Shown: positions 26,202 to 35,509, counted from the stretch's first letter. The stretch is 64,000 bases of DNA from Thiemannella venezuelensis (GCF_014203605.1 NZ_JACHJJ010000007.1:62001-126000), one strand, 5' to 3'. The notes: generated from the sequence alone by a model not told the origin. Made by a program: numbers and translations.

Positions 26202-26732
26202 ATGCGTTCGTCGAAACGTGCTGCGGCGGTGCTCTCCGCCGCGGCCCTGCTGCTCCTCCCCGCCCGGCCCGCGGAGGCCACCACGACCTTCACCTTCGGC
26301 AACCTGCACAGCGGCAAGTGCCTGGAGGTGGCGTACTCCAGCACCGCGGACCTCGCGAACGTCGACCAGTACACGTGCCACAGCGGGAACAACCAGAAGT
26401 GGTACATACAGCCGGTCGGCGGAGGATGGCAGACCCTGGTCAACGTCAACAGCGGGAAGTGCCTGGACGTGCTCGGCTGGAGCACCGCCGAGTTCGCGAC
26501 CGTCACCCAGTACACCTGCCACGGCGGAGCCAACCAGAAGTGGCAGCTCGTCGAGATCCTGGTCGGCCCCGGGCAGCCGAACAACAGGATGATGCTGCGC
26601 AACCAGAACAGCGGCAAGTGCCTGGAGATCCTCAACTACAGCACCGCGGACTTCGGGGAGGCGGTGCAGTACAGCTGCTACCAGGGCGCCAACCAGGTGT
26701 GGGTGTCGCCGCAGTGGTTCTGGCCCACCTGA
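26202..26732 (+). CDS. Secreted ricin-type beta-trefoil lectin
   Basis: 176-residue exported protein: signal peptide (AAAVLSAAALLLLPARPAEA), then three homologous repeats forming a single RICIN domain. Each repeat has SGKCL(E/D) at its start, a C-x-x-G turn, and a QxW-type close (NNQKW, ANQKW, ANQVW). It probably binds extracellular carbohydrate, and there is no catalytic domain. The ATG at 26202 follows AAAGGCAGAAG; an in-frame TTG/GTG-type extension upstream lacks a signal peptide. Two cysteines per repeat could form disulfides. Confidence 0.88.
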   Translation: MRSSKRAAAVLSAAALLLLPARPAEATTTFTFGNLHSGKCLEVAYSSTADLANVDQYTCHSGNNQKWYIQPVGGGWQTLVNVNSGKCLDVLGWSTAEFATVTQYTCHGGANQKWQLVEILVGPGQPNNRMMLRNQNSGKCLEILNYSTADFGEAVQYSCYQGANQVWVSPQWFWPT

Positions 26733-26773
26733 TCATCTAGTACGGCGGCACCGCCGTCCGGGGCCGAGCGGAT

Positions 26774-26793
26774 CCCGGACGACGGCGTCCGGG
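26774..26793 (+). terminator. Hairpin downstream of the lectin gene
   Basis: CCCGGACG pairs with CGTCCGGG around a 4-base loop. There is no T-run, as is common in actinomycete terminators. Confidence 0.45.
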
Positions 26794-26906
26794 TGACGCC
26801 TGGGGGTGCGACCGGAAATGATCACTGGGTCGGGTAACGCACTTCAGGTTCCGCTGCGAGGGGCCGGCCGCCCCGGACCCGGGCGCGTTCGCGGCGTTGG
26901 GCGGCC

Positions 26907-27185
26907 ATGGCGTTCCACGTGCCGACGGTGAACGCCACCCGGAACGAGTTCACCGAGAGCGGGCCGATCAACGTGCCCGAGTCCGGCAGCGTCACCGCCG
27001 AGGAAGGCCTGCGCGCCCTTCTGATCATCGACGCCTGCCCGCGGGTTCGGGACGGCGTGCCCCACCCGCCGGTGCTGCGTGCCGAGGAGCACGGCGGCCA
27101 CGGCGCCGGCTCGGCCGGAGACCAGGAGCAGGCACTGCTCGCCGATGTGCCGGCTTTCGTCCTGCACGTGGCCGACGGATCGTGA
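26907..27185 (+). CDS. Possible small hypothetical protein or gene fragment
   Basis: A 92-residue frame with strongly GC-biased third codon positions, which argues for present or past coding. The product opens MAFHVPTVNATRNEFTES and includes LRALLIIDACPRVRDGVP. There is no ribosome site and no recognised domain. It could be a remnant. Confidence 0.3.
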   Translation: MAFHVPTVNATRNEFTESGPINVPESGSVTAEEGLRALLIIDACPRVRDGVPHPPVLRAEEHGGHGAGSAGDQEQALLADVPAFVLHVADGS

Positions 27186-27479
27186 TGACGACACCTCTTC
27201 GAAGACTGCCCCTGTGATTCGCCCCGCGACCTTGGTCGTGTTCCCGCGGCCAAGGCCGATGGCTGAAGGCCAGATCTCTGGGTGGGTCGAGGTCCGCCCG
27301 GAACAGCCGGGTCGCGATCGAGTCGGAGTCGACACACCGGCAGGCGAGCGGGCAGCGGTGTGAACACCGGCTTCTCAACCCCTTCTGTCACCGAATACCT
27401 TCGGCTCCGCTGCCTTCGGCCGATATCCAAAGAGACATCCGAGTCCGGGTGCACATGGCTAAGAGAAAGGAGCGCCAGC

Positions 27480-29153
27480 ATGTCCACTACTCAAGGCCGA
27501 CGACTGCGGCAGTCGACCATCAACAAAGCGGCCATCGGAACCCTCGTCCTGCTGACCGGTCTGCTGGTGCTTGCGGTGATGCTCGTCAGCTCCGCTGTGA
27601 CGGCGGAAAAGCGCGCCTACGACCGGCAGGCCCAGTTCAGGTCCTTGGGTCTGCAGTTGCAGTCCGCCTCGGACCATCTCACCAGCGAGGCGCGCATGTA
27701 CGCGGTCACCGCCGACCGCGCGCACCTGGACAACTACTGGAACGAGATCAACGTCACCAAGACCCGCGACAAGGCCCTCGCCCGGCTCAAGCAGCTCGGC
27801 GCGAGCCAGGAGGAGCTCGCGCTCGTCGACCAGGCCAAAGCCAATTCCGACGCGCTGGTCAAGACCGAGTCCCGATCCCAGCGACTGGTTTTGGAGGCGT
27901 CCGGGACCGCTGTGGCCGACATGCCGCCGGCCATCGCGCAGACCGAGCTGGATGCGGCCGACGCAGCGCTCAGCCCGGCGCGCAAGCTCCAGGTCGCGCG
28001 CACCATCATGTTCGACGCGACCTACGCCGCCGACAAGGCGATCATCACCGGCCCGATGGACGAATTCCAGAAGCTGCTGAACGACCGCTCGGCCCGGGCC
28101 GTCCAGGACGCCAACAGCACAACCGACACCTCGATCCAGCTGCTGATCGGCCTTGCCGTACTGCTGCCCATCGCGATGGGCGCGGTGTTGTTCCTGCTGC
28201 AGACAAAGGTCGGCGGCGTCATCGTCGCCTACACCGCCTCCCTGCGCATGCGCGACCACAACGATCTGACCTTCCAGCTCACCCCGGCAGGCACCCAGGA
28301 GCTGTCCGCGCTGGCCGGGGCGTTCAACGACGAGCTGGCACGCAAACTCGACCTGGTCCGCACGATCGCCGGCAGCGCCGACACGCTGGCCTCCTCCTCG
28401 CAGGAGCTGTCGACCACCAGCGAGCTGGTGGCCGGCAGCGCCGATCGGGCGAGCGGTCAGGCCGCCGTCGTCAGCAGTACGGCTGAGCAGGTGGCGCACA
28501 ACGTGCAGACCGTCGCCGCAGCGGCTGAGCAGATGGGCATGTCGATCCGGGAGATCTCCCAGAACGCCAACGAGGCCGCCCGGGTCGTCGGCGACGCCGT
28601 CGCGATCGCCGAATCGACCAACCGGACCATGACCAAGCTGGGCGAATCGTCACAGGAGATCGGCGAAGTCATCAAGGTCATCACCTCGATCGCCGAACAG
28701 ACCAACCTGCTGGCGCTGAACGCCACCATCGAGGCCGCCCGCGCCGGCGACGCCGGCAAGGGCTTCGCGGTCGTCGCCAGCGAGGTCAAGGACCTGGCCC
28801 AGGAGACCGCCAAGGCCACCGAGAACATCGCCGGCCGGATCGCGACCCTGCAAAGCGACAGCCGGGGTTCCGTCGAGGCGATCGCACAGATCACCGAGGT
28901 GATCAGCAAGATCAACGATTACCAGACCACCATCGCCAGCGCGGTCGAGGAACAGACCGCCACGACCAACGAGATCAACCGCAGCGTCACCGATGCCGCA
29001 ACCGGCACCAGCGACATCGCGGCCAACATCGCCGGAGTGGCCGAGGCCGCGCAGAATGCGGCCGACGGTATCGACGAGGCCAAACGCGCCACGGCCGAAC
29101 TGGCCCGGATGGGCGGTGAGCTGCAGTCCGTGATCGGGCACTACCGGTACTGA
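27480..29153 (+). CDS. Methyl-accepting chemotaxis protein
   Basis: 557-residue chemoreceptor. A first transmembrane helix ([19 protein letters not shown]) precedes a helical extracellular sensor of about 175 residues; a second helix ([20 protein letters not shown]) leads into a HAMP-like segment and a long coiled-coil signalling domain. The hairpin tip is the classic [18 protein letters not shown] region followed by [15 protein letters not shown]. The ATG at 27480 has AGGAG 8 bases upstream. No che genes are in this window, so it may signal to a distant array or another pathway. Confidence 0.93.
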   Translation: MSTTQGRRLRQSTINKAAIGTLVLLTGLLVLAVMLVSSAVTAEKRAYDRQAQFRSLGLQLQSASDHLTSEARMYAVTADRAHLDNYWNEINVTKTRDKALARLKQLGASQEELALVDQAKANSDALVKTESRSQRLVLEASGTAVADMPPAIAQTELDAADAALSPARKLQVARTIMFDATYAADKAIITGPMDEFQKLLNDRSARAVQDANSTTDTSIQLLIGLAVLLPIAMGAVLFLLQTKVGGVIVAYTASLRMRDHNDLTFQLTPAGTQELSALAGAFNDELARKLDLVRTIAGSADTLASSSQELSTTSELVAGSADRASGQAAVVSSTAEQVAHNVQTVAAAAEQMGMSIREISQNANEAARVVGDAVAIAESTNRTMTKLGESSQEIGEVIKVITSIAEQTNLLALNATIEAARAGDAGKGFAVVASEVKDLAQETAKATENIAGRIATLQSDSRGSVEAIAQITEVISKINDYQTTIASAVEEQTATTNEINRSVTDAATGTSDIAANIAGVAEAAQNAADGIDEAKRATAELARMGGELQSVIGHYRY

Positions 29154-29185
29154 GCCTGGCAGCACCCGGGCTGAGCGACAACGAA

Positions 29186-29235
29186 ACGGCCGGTGGGTGA
29201 CGGCGGTCCGACGACCGCCGTCACCCACCGGCCGT
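29186..29235 (+). terminator. Strong intrinsic terminator after the chemoreceptor gene
   Basis: A perfect 23-bp inverted repeat (29186-29208 with 29213-29235) with a 4-base CGAC loop starts 32 bp beyond the stop codon. Such long GC-rich stems without a U-tract are usual terminators in actinomycetes. It could act on both strands. Confidence 0.75.
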
Positions 29236-29255
29236 CCGGCTGAGGCCCGCCCTGC

Positions 29256-29648
29256 TCACCGCTGCCCAAGATGATCGGGATCCCAGTGATCGGCGCGAGC
29301 GCCGAAGTGCCCCGTGCCTGCGGGAGGCGGCGGGGCTACGCTTGAGGGCAGACTGGAGTTGCCCCGGTTCGGCGCTGACGGTGAGCGCCGGCGCTCGGCG
29401 CGCTGCACCTCGGCGTGGGCGCGGCGGACGCCGGCCAGGTCGCGGCGGTGCCGCTCGGCCTGGCACGACAGCACGACGCCGGTGGCCACCATGGTCGGGA
29501 CGAACACGAGCGCGCCGACCCGTACCCGGCCGGTGACCGGTAGCCGCCGACCGCCTCGGAATCCGCCGCCTCGGAGATGATCCGGCTGCCAAGGAGCTCG
29601 CGCACGCACGCTACAGTCACCCGGAAAAGATCGTCTGCGCTCACCCAC
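29256..29648 (-). pseudogene. Possible broken small membrane-protein gene
   Basis: On the minus strand one frame reads VSADDLFRVTVACVRELLGSR and, after about 35 codons, a neighbouring frame continues with a single membrane helix (VGALVFVPTMVATGVVLSC) and a basic helix (AERHRRDLAGVRRAHAEV). Codon bias is strong in the second part. The switch near 29540 suggests a frameshift in a small one-helix membrane protein. No family is recognised. Confidence 0.3.
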
Positions 29649-29653
29649 CTTGG

Positions 29654-30595
29654 ATGTCCGGCATGCACTCCCTCATCATCGCCCTGACCCTGGCCGGCGC
29701 ACCCGCCATCGCCCCGGTCCACACCGCCGAGCCCGACCCGGTGGCGGGCCTGCGGTTCCTGCTGGCCCGCGGGGCCGGCGCAACGACGGAGTTCTACGGC
29801 AACACCTCCACCGACCTGGAGCGGCAGGTGCAGTTGAGCAACGGCCGGACCACCATCATCACCACCGGCATGGAAGTCAAGGGCACCGGCAAGGTCAAGC
29901 TGGGGCGGGCCGGCGTGATCGCCTCAGAGCACACCCGGCACATGAGCATCGGCGGCGAAAAGCAGCTGATGGTGGAGGCGGCGGCCACCGACCCCTACTT
30001 CGCCGGCGTGCTGCGCGCGGCGGGCAGGCTGCGTCTCATCAGCGTGGGCGGCTGGCAGTACCAGCTGGCGCCGGGGGCCGCATCCTGGGTGCGCGTCGGC
30101 CGCGCCGGCGGCGCCGCCGCCGCTTACGGCGATCAGTTCATCAACGTCTTGGAGCCGGCCACGCTGCGCACGCTGCTGGCGGCCGCCGGAAGCAAGGACG
30201 TCACGCCCTGGCTGAAGGACAGCACCAGCGGGCGCAGGCAGCGGATCTACACCCTGAGCGGGACGATCACGCTCAAACAGCTCTACCGTGTCTCGCCCAG
30301 TTTCCGTGAGGCCGCGGGGACCGCGGATTTGGGCACCTCCGAGGTGGACTGGACCTACATGTATGACGACCGCGGATGGCCCTACCGGGTCGTTTGGAGC
30401 TTCAACCTGCACCCAGACCTGCGCTCCAAGGTCGCAGGGTGGGGAGAGGGCCGGATCGATCAGGCGCGCCTGGGCACGCAGTACCGCAACTGGGACAAGC
30501 CGATGACGATCATCGCGCCCAAGGCGAGGCCGGGACGAGGACTGGCCGTCGATGAGTTCAGCGACGTGCTGAGCGCCCCGGCGCGCCGCAAGTAA
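29654..30595 (+). CDS. Exported protein of unknown function
   Basis: 313 residues with a signal peptide (LIIALTLAGAPAIAPVHTA) and no lipobox cysteine. The mature part is predicted mostly beta, for example ERQVQLSNGRTTIITTGMEVKG, KLGRAGVIASEHTRHMSIGG (both in part) and VDWTYMYDDRGWPYRVVWSF. The pattern loosely recalls the LppX/LprG-type half-barrel, but this is not secure. It ends 15 bp before the remnant of an AlkZ-like gene on the other strand. Confidence 0.55.
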   Translation: MSGMHSLIIALTLAGAPAIAPVHTAEPDPVAGLRFLLARGAGATTEFYGNTSTDLERQVQLSNGRTTIITTGMEVKGTGKVKLGRAGVIASEHTRHMSIGGEKQLMVEAAATDPYFAGVLRAAGRLRLISVGGWQYQLAPGAASWVRVGRAGGAAAAYGDQFINVLEPATLRTLLAAAGSKDVTPWLKDSTSGRRQRIYTLSGTITLKQLYRVSPSFREAAGTADLGTSEVDWTYMYDDRGWPYRVVWSFNLHPDLRSKVAGWGEGRIDQARLGTQYRNWDKPMTIIAPKARPGRGLAVDEFSDVLSAPARRK

Positions 30596-30604
30596 GTCGG
30601 CCCG

Positions 30605-30882
30605 ATCACCGCCCTGCAGGATGTCGTCGGCTGCGGCGAGGTGCATCGTGCTGCGCAGGAGGCCGGAACGCACCACTCGTCCCTCGGAGAGCAGGGTGTG
30701 AGGTCGGCGTGGGTGAAGTGGCGGATTCGGGTCCACAGGCCGGCGTAGGGCCAGTTCGGCTCCTGGGCCTGCATGGCGACCAGGTGGCCGATCACGTTCA
30801 GGGCCGTCAGGTCGGCCCGCTCCAGCAGGAACTGCCGCCGGAGCAGGGCCCGGTTGAGCGCTCGGCGGGACAGGGTGGTCAT
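30605..30882 (-). pseudogene. Frameshifted, truncated winged-helix (AlkZ/HTH_42-like) gene
   Basis: The ATG at 30882 overlaps the upstream oxidoreductase stop. The first 60 residues match the N-terminus of winged-helix DNA-binding/AlkZ-like proteins (LSRRALNRALLRRQFLLERA; GLWTRIRHFTHADL). Near 30694-30700 the homology jumps to another frame (LLSEGRVVRSGLLRSTMHLA), showing a one-base indel. Homology stops about 30 residues later, near 30610, where the convergent exported-protein gene ends. An intact gene would be about 350-400 codons, so this is a remnant left by a rearrangement. Confidence 0.7.
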
Positions 30883-31865
30883 GCCAGCCGTACCGAGACG
30901 TTGCCTCGGTACTCGCCCCGCAGCATGGCCAGGAATGCGCCGGGCACGCCGTCGATGCCGGTCTCGACCACGGTCCGCGGGTAGACGAAGCGGCTCTGGT
31001 CGAGCGCTGTGCGGAAGTGGTGGTGCCAGGCGGCGATCTGGTCGGGCGTGTGGTGGCAGGAGAACGGCAGCAGCTCGACCCCTCTGGCCCGGGCGGCATC
31101 GCGGTCGGGCTCGGGGAAGCGGTCGGCGGCGGCGCCGAGCTGGGTGGACAGCGAGCCGCACAGGGCGAACCTGGCGCCCGGCGCGGCGACCTCGAGCGCG
31201 GCGTCGTACAGCGCACCGCCCACGGTGTCGAAGAAGACGGTGATGCCCTCCGGGGCCAGTTCCTTGAGCGCGGCGATCGGGTCGTGATGGTAGTCGAAGG
31301 CGGCGTTGAAACCGAGCTCATCCACGAGGTAGTCGGCCTTGGCCTGGCTGCCCGCGCTGCCGATCACCTTCTTGGCTCCCAGGTTGCGGGCGATCTGTCC
31401 GGCCAGTGAGCCGACGCCTCCGGCCGCGCCGGAGACGAACACGATGTCGCCCTCGCCGACCTCGGCCACGTCCGCGACACCGCAGTAGGCGGTCGGGCCC
31501 TGGCCCAGGTAGTAGCTCGGGTCGGGATAGACGTCCGGGTCCAACTTGACGTAGGAGGCCGCCGGTCCCGCCGAGTGCGTGCTCCAGCCGCTCATCGACT
31601 GGACCAGGTCGCCCTCCTGCAGCTCGGGGCCGGCCGAGCTCAACACGGTGCCGATCGCCATGACGCCCACCCGCTGGCCAGGCCGCCGAGCCGGAATCGG
31701 AAGGCGGCAGTCGGCGCGCATGAGTTCGAGGTAGGTGGCAGCCAGACCCAGGTAGTCGGTACGGACCACGACCTCGCCCTCGATCTGCTTGTGGGCGACG
31801 GTGAAGTGCTCGGGACCGGGGACGGCGGCGATCTGGGCGGTCAGCTGGATCTCGCGAGTCATCAT
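30879..31865 (-). CDS. NADP-dependent oxidoreductase (MDR, CurA/leukotriene-hydroxydehydrogenase type)
   Basis: 328-residue medium-chain reductase. It has EGDLVQSMSGWSTHS in the N-terminal part, then GPTAYCGVADVAEVGEGD, the nucleotide loop VSGAAGGVGSLAGQIA and FFDTVGGALYDAALE. Two adjacent ATG codons at 31865 and 31862 are possible starts. These enzymes reduce double bonds of enones or similar compounds. It is divergent from a WYL regulator, with a 16-bp inverted repeat between them, so probably under its control. Confidence 0.87.
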   Translation of the reverse strand: MMTREIQLTAQIAAVPGPEHFTVAHKQIEGEVVVRTDYLGLAATYLELMRADCRLPIPARRPGQRVGVMAIGTVLSSAGPELQEGDLVQSMSGWSTHSAGPAASYVKLDPDVYPDPSYYLGQGPTAYCGVADVAEVGEGDIVFVSGAAGGVGSLAGQIARNLGAKKVIGSAGSQAKADYLVDELGFNAAFDYHHDPIAALKELAPEGITVFFDTVGGALYDAALEVAAPGARFALCGSLSTQLGAAADRFPEPDRDAARARGVELLPFSCHHTPDQIAAWHHHFRTALDQSRFVYPRTVVETGIDGVPGAFLAMLRGEYRGNVSVRLA

Positions 31866-31878
31866 GGCGACCACCATA

Positions 31879-31915
31879 GTGATGCTTCCGGTCACTTTTT
31901 GACCGGAAGCATCAC
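31879..31915. promoter_or_regulatory. Operator between the oxidoreductase and the WYL regulator
   Basis: A perfect 16-bp inverted repeat (31879-31894 with 31900-31915) with a 5-base spacer occupies the centre of the 61-bp divergent gap. Because both transcripts must start at or within it, it is an operator rather than a terminator. The YafY-type regulator next door is the likely binder. Confidence 0.6.
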
Positions 31916-31926
31916 ATAATGGCGAT

Positions 31927-32961
31927 ATGGCCAACACCAGCTCCCGCACGCTCACGCTGCTGTCGTTGCTGCAGACGCACCGCCACTGGCCAGGGGCGGA
32001 TCTAGCCGATCGTCTCGGCGTGTCAGAACGCACGCTGCGCCGGGATGTCGATCGTCTGCGTGAGCTGGGGTATCCGGTACGGGCCTCCCGGGGCACCGAC
32101 GGCGGCTACCAGCTGGAGCCCGGGGCCGTGCTGCCGCCACTGGTGCTCGACGACGAAGAAGGGGTCGCGCTGGCGGTCGGCATGGGAGACGCGGCGCAGA
32201 GCGGCATCGCGGGGCTGGAGGAGGCGGCGGTGCGCGCGTTGACCAAGGTGGTGCAGGTCCTTCCGCCCCGTCTGCGGGCCAGGGTGAACGCGCTGCGCGC
32301 GATGACCGTCTCGGCGGCGTCCACCGGGCCGGTCATCCCCGCGGAGGTGCTGATGCTGACCGCCCAGTCCTGCCGGGATCAGGAACGGCTGCGCTTCCAC
32401 TACACCACGCGCGGCGGCACGCAAACCGAACGCGAAGTGGAACCCCATCGCCTCGTCGCGCTCGCAGGCCGCTGGTATCTGCTGGCGTATGACCTGACCA
32501 GGCATGACTGGCGCAGCTTCCGCCTGGACCGGCTGGCACGGCCGCGCAGCACCGGCGCCCCTTTCCTGCCGCGACCGCTTCCCGGCGGGGACGCCGCCGC
32601 GTTCGTCCGCACCGCGGCTCAGGTTCCGACCGCTCACACCGTCGTCGTGCTGGTTCACGCACCCGCAGAACACGTGCAGCGGATGGTCGGCCAGTGGGGT
32701 GAGATCGAACCGGTCGCCCACCATCGATGCCGGCTCACGATGATCTCCACCAGCCTGGACTGGCCCACGCAGGCGCTGGGCAACCTCGGCACCGAATTCG
32801 AGGTGCTCGAACCGCCGGAGCTCGTCGATCACTTGAGAGATTGGGGCACACGCTTTCTCAACGCCGTCGACAGATCGGCAGCCCCCGCCGACCCCACGCT
32901 CCCGAAGGTGCCCCCGGTCCCCACGCAGGTCGATCCGCCCCCTCGCCGGGTGTCGGGATGA
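31927..32961 (+). CDS. YafY-type transcriptional regulator (HTH plus WYL domain)
   Basis: 344 residues. The N-terminal HTH_11 domain (LADRLGVSERTLRRDVDRL) is followed by a wing (GYPVRASRGTDGGYQL), a linker, and a WYL ligand-binding domain (EVEPHRLVALAGRWYLLAYD, SFRLDRL) with a C-terminal extension. Such regulators respond to small ligands or nucleic acids. The ATG lies only 11 bp from the operator arm, so repression of itself and the divergent oxidoreductase is likely. Confidence 0.92.
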   Translation: MANTSSRTLTLLSLLQTHRHWPGADLADRLGVSERTLRRDVDRLRELGYPVRASRGTDGGYQLEPGAVLPPLVLDDEEGVALAVGMGDAAQSGIAGLEEAAVRALTKVVQVLPPRLRARVNALRAMTVSAASTGPVIPAEVLMLTAQSCRDQERLRFHYTTRGGTQTEREVEPHRLVALAGRWYLLAYDLTRHDWRSFRLDRLARPRSTGAPFLPRPLPGGDAAAFVRTAAQVPTAHTVVVLVHAPAEHVQRMVGQWGEIEPVAHHRCRLTMISTSLDWPTQALGNLGTEFEVLEPPELVDHLRDWGTRFLNAVDRSAAPADPTLPKVPPVPTQVDPPPRRVSG

Positions 32962-33019
32962 GACGGTTCACCGACAGGCCGCCCACCAGGCCCCGGGCGA
33001 CGGACACCGGAGGATGAAA

Positions 33020-33058
33020 ATGTTGGTCGACGGATACAGTGCCTTGTGTGACGAATAA
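33020..33058 (+). promoter_or_regulatory. Possible leader peptide upstream of the DUF3500 gene
   Basis: A GGAGG site 7 bases before an ATG at 33020 opens a 12-codon frame (MLVDGYSALCDE, then TAA) that overlaps the earliest candidate start of the next gene. This is the best ribosome site in the interval, yet it serves only this short frame. Confidence 0.35.
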
Positions 33059-34478
33059 CTCACTTAATGTAACTAGCACTGGTTTCAGTCGGCGGATATT
33101 CATGAACCGGGCTCTGCTGCTCAGTGGCGCGGCCGCCGTAGCGGCGATGACCGGTTGCTCGTCGGACAACACGTCCACGACGCCGACCGGCAGCACCGCC
33201 ACCCCGTCAGCGGGCGGGCCAGGGGCACCCGGTGGCGGCGGCACCATGGTGTCGTACACCGACTTCAAGGGCGTCACCACCGACGGCACCGTCGTGCCGG
33301 ACCTGTTCGCGGTGCACTCCACCGGCGTGTCCACCGCCGCGGTCGTCGCCGCGGGCACCGCTTTCGTCGCGGCGCTGACCGACGCGCAGAAGGCCGAAAC
33401 CCTCTACGACGTCACCGCCGACCAGTGGCTGAACTGGTCCAACATCCACAATTTCAGCCGCAACGGCGTGCGGATGAAGGACATGACCGCCGCCCAGCAG
33501 AAGGCCGCCCTGGCGGTTCTGCAGGCCGGACTGTCAGCCGAGGGCCTGGCGCTGAGCAACAACATCCGCAAGCTCAACCACGTCACCGGCCGGCTGATGG
33601 GCCGGCTCGACCAGTTCGACGAGGACCTGTACTTCATCACCGTCATGGGCACCCCGTCGCAGACAGAACCGTGGGGCTGGCAGTTCCAGGGCCACCATCT
33701 GGTGCTGAACTACTTCGTCCTCGGCGACCAGGTCGTCATGACCCCGACGTTCCTCGGTTCCGAGCCGCGGGTGGGCTACTACGACGACGGCACGAAGATC
33801 GAACTTTTCACCGAGGAACTCGCCGCCGGCGTCGCGATGATCAACGCCCTGGACGCCTCGCAGAAGGCCGAGGCGATCACCGCGGCGACCAAGGGCGGCA
33901 CGGTCAACTCGACCGAGGCCGGCAAGGACAACGCCGTGCTCCCGTACGCGGGCATCAAAGTCAGCGAGCTGACCACAGCGCAGCAGACCCGGCTCCTCGA
34001 CCTGGCGAACCTGTTCGTCGGCAACATGGACACCGGCCACGCCGCGGTGAAGATGGCCGAGATCAAGGACAAGCTGGCCGAGACGTACTTCGCATGGCAA
34101 GGACCCACCACCGCCGACGGGGCGTTCTACTTCCGCATCCAGAGCCCGGTCATCCTGATCGAATTCGACTGCCAAGGCGGCGGGCCCGCCTCCGGCGCCG
34201 TCGAGGCCGCGCTGGTGCCGGACAACGCCACCAAGACCGGGGTCGTATCCGGCAACACCCAAGGCGGCGGCCCCGCGCCCGGCGGCTCCGGCGGCCCGCA
34301 GCCCGGCAGCGGTCCCCCCGGTGCCGACGCCAGCGGCGGTGCAGCCCCCGGCGGCGGTGGCGGGGGCGGTTCCCGCAACCACATCCACGCCGTCATCCGC
34401 ACACCCAACGGCAACGACTACGGCTTCGACCTACTCAAGGAACACCTCGCCACGCACCCGCACCCCTCCGCCACCTGA
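33039..34478 (+). CDS. DUF3500 domain exported lipoprotein
   Basis: 479 residues from the GTG at 33039; GTG 33048 and ATG 33102 are alternatives and none has a good ribosome site. The start carries a twin-arginine-like motif (FSRRIFM), a hydrophobic stretch and a lipobox (AAMTGC), pointing to Tat export and lipid anchoring. The DUF3500 core follows (NFSRNGVRMKDM, WGWQFQGHHLVLNYFV, PRVGYYDDGTKIE). The tail has a Gly/Pro-rich insert of about 60 residues interrupting the conserved end (NHIHAVIRTPNGNDYG). Function of the family is unknown. Confidence 0.82.
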   Translation: MPCVTNNSLNVTSTGFSRRIFMNRALLLSGAAAVAAMTGCSSDNTSTTPTGSTATPSAGGPGAPGGGGTMVSYTDFKGVTTDGTVVPDLFAVHSTGVSTAAVVAAGTAFVAALTDAQKAETLYDVTADQWLNWSNIHNFSRNGVRMKDMTAAQQKAALAVLQAGLSAEGLALSNNIRKLNHVTGRLMGRLDQFDEDLYFITVMGTPSQTEPWGWQFQGHHLVLNYFVLGDQVVMTPTFLGSEPRVGYYDDGTKIELFTEELAAGVAMINALDASQKAEAITAATKGGTVNSTEAGKDNAVLPYAGIKVSELTTAQQTRLLDLANLFVGNMDTGHAAVKMAEIKDKLAETYFAWQGPTTADGAFYFRIQSPVILIEFDCQGGGPASGAVEAALVPDNATKTGVVSGNTQGGGPAPGGSGGPQPGSGPPGADASGGAAPGGGGGGGSRNHIHAVIRTPNGNDYGFDLLKEHLATHPHPSAT

Positions 34479-34980
34479 GGAACCGCGAGCCCGCGCCGAG
34501 GGACCGTAAGACAGCGACGAGGCTTCCGGTCGGGGCATCGGATCTTGGCCGACTGTGTCTTACCGGGAGCCTCCTCTCATCCGCCACCGTTCCGCACGAA
34601 CCCGTCGCGCCCTGCGCCGTCAGGACGGAGAGGACTCACGGGTTCATCGCCGCGGCGGCCGGAGCTGCGGCACCGCCCTCCATCCGGCGGGTCGCGCGAT
34701 GCAACGTCGGGATCGGCTCGAACGCCGGACGGGCTTGCCGCCCGGTGTGCGATGCGCTCCGCGAGCCGACCGATCGGGCCGAGCCTGTGCGGCACGGGTG
34801 CGTCAGGCGTCTGCGAACATGAGATCCACGCGACGCAGTGCCGGCATCTCCCCATGATCGGCTTCTACCGTTGTCGATCGCGGTTGCTCAACGGGCCTGC
34901 CCGGCTTCGGCCCGGACGTACAGTCGCCGACACCCCGCCCCAGCCGGACGAGGACGGGGTCCGGTGGGCCGGGCGCGCGG
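34479..34980. other. Intergenic stretch with no supported gene
   Basis: About 500 bp between convergent genes. Frames in all directions are arginine/proline-rich shadows with no recognisable domain or ribosome site. Confidence 0.4.
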
Positions 34981-34987
34981 TGTCTGC

Positions 34988-35022
34988 GGCCACAAGCGGG
35001 CACCCGACGCTCGCTTGTGGCC
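34988..35022. terminator. Bidirectional terminator hairpin
   Basis: GGCCACAAGCG pairs perfectly with CGCTTGTGGCC (11 bp, 13-base loop) just outside the end of the GyrI-like gene, between convergent transcripts. There is no T-run on either side. Confidence 0.5.
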
Positions 35023-35032
35023 GGTCATCCCG

Positions 35033-35509
35033 TCAGCGGTCAAGCCGGATCGCCAGCTGGGTCTGCCAGCGGGTCTTCATCCGCTCCGTCCGCGGGTCCG
35101 TGCGGTAGAGCTCGTAGCGGCAGCCGAACCGGTCACCGGCAGGGTCCTCCACGCAATCCATCGCCAGGTCGTTGCCCCGGATCCATTCCAGGAGAGTCCG
35201 GTTGGCCCGCCGCCCGTGACCGACATAGGTCATCGTGGCGTAATCTCCGGCCGGCAATACCCCGGGCAGGACCCGTCCGTCCGGTTCCACGGCGGCACCG
35301 GTGACGATCCCGACCTCGACGTGCATCTCCCCGGCCATATCGATGACGTGCAGCCTGAAAAAAGTGTCCCCCTGGTCGAATCGGGCATGAAGCTCCTTCA
35401 TGAGCCGATCCCGCACCAGGAACATGCCTTTGAACGGAGTGACCGTCCGAATGCCCGCATAGTTCCGTTCGGGCAGGGCGACGACCTTCGGGGCCTCAAC
35501 GATCTCCAT
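35033..35509 (-). CDS. GyrI-like / effector-binding domain protein
   Basis: 158-residue protein with the SOUL/GyrI small-molecule-binding fold: an N-terminal strand EAPKVVALPERNYAGI, then DTFFRLHVIDMAG, and PAGDYATMTYVGHG, where the acidic pocket normally lies near the end of the domain. Stand-alone forms act as cytoplasmic sensors or drug-binding proteins. The ATG at 35509 is preferred to the GTG before it. No adjacent AraC or MerR partner is present. Confidence 0.75.
   Translation of the reverse strand: MEIVEAPKVVALPERNYAGIRTVTPFKGMFLVRDRLMKELHARFDQGDTFFRLHVIDMAGEMHVEVGIVTGAAVEPDGRVLPGVLPAGDYATMTYVGHGRRANRTLLEWIRGNDLAMDCVEDPAGDRFGCRYELYRTDPRTERMKTRWQTQLAIRLDR

Noticed and set aside
31879-31915. 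Reading the 16-bp inverted repeat as a terminator
   Set aside because: It lies between divergent starts with no transcript ending there, so an operator is the better explanation.
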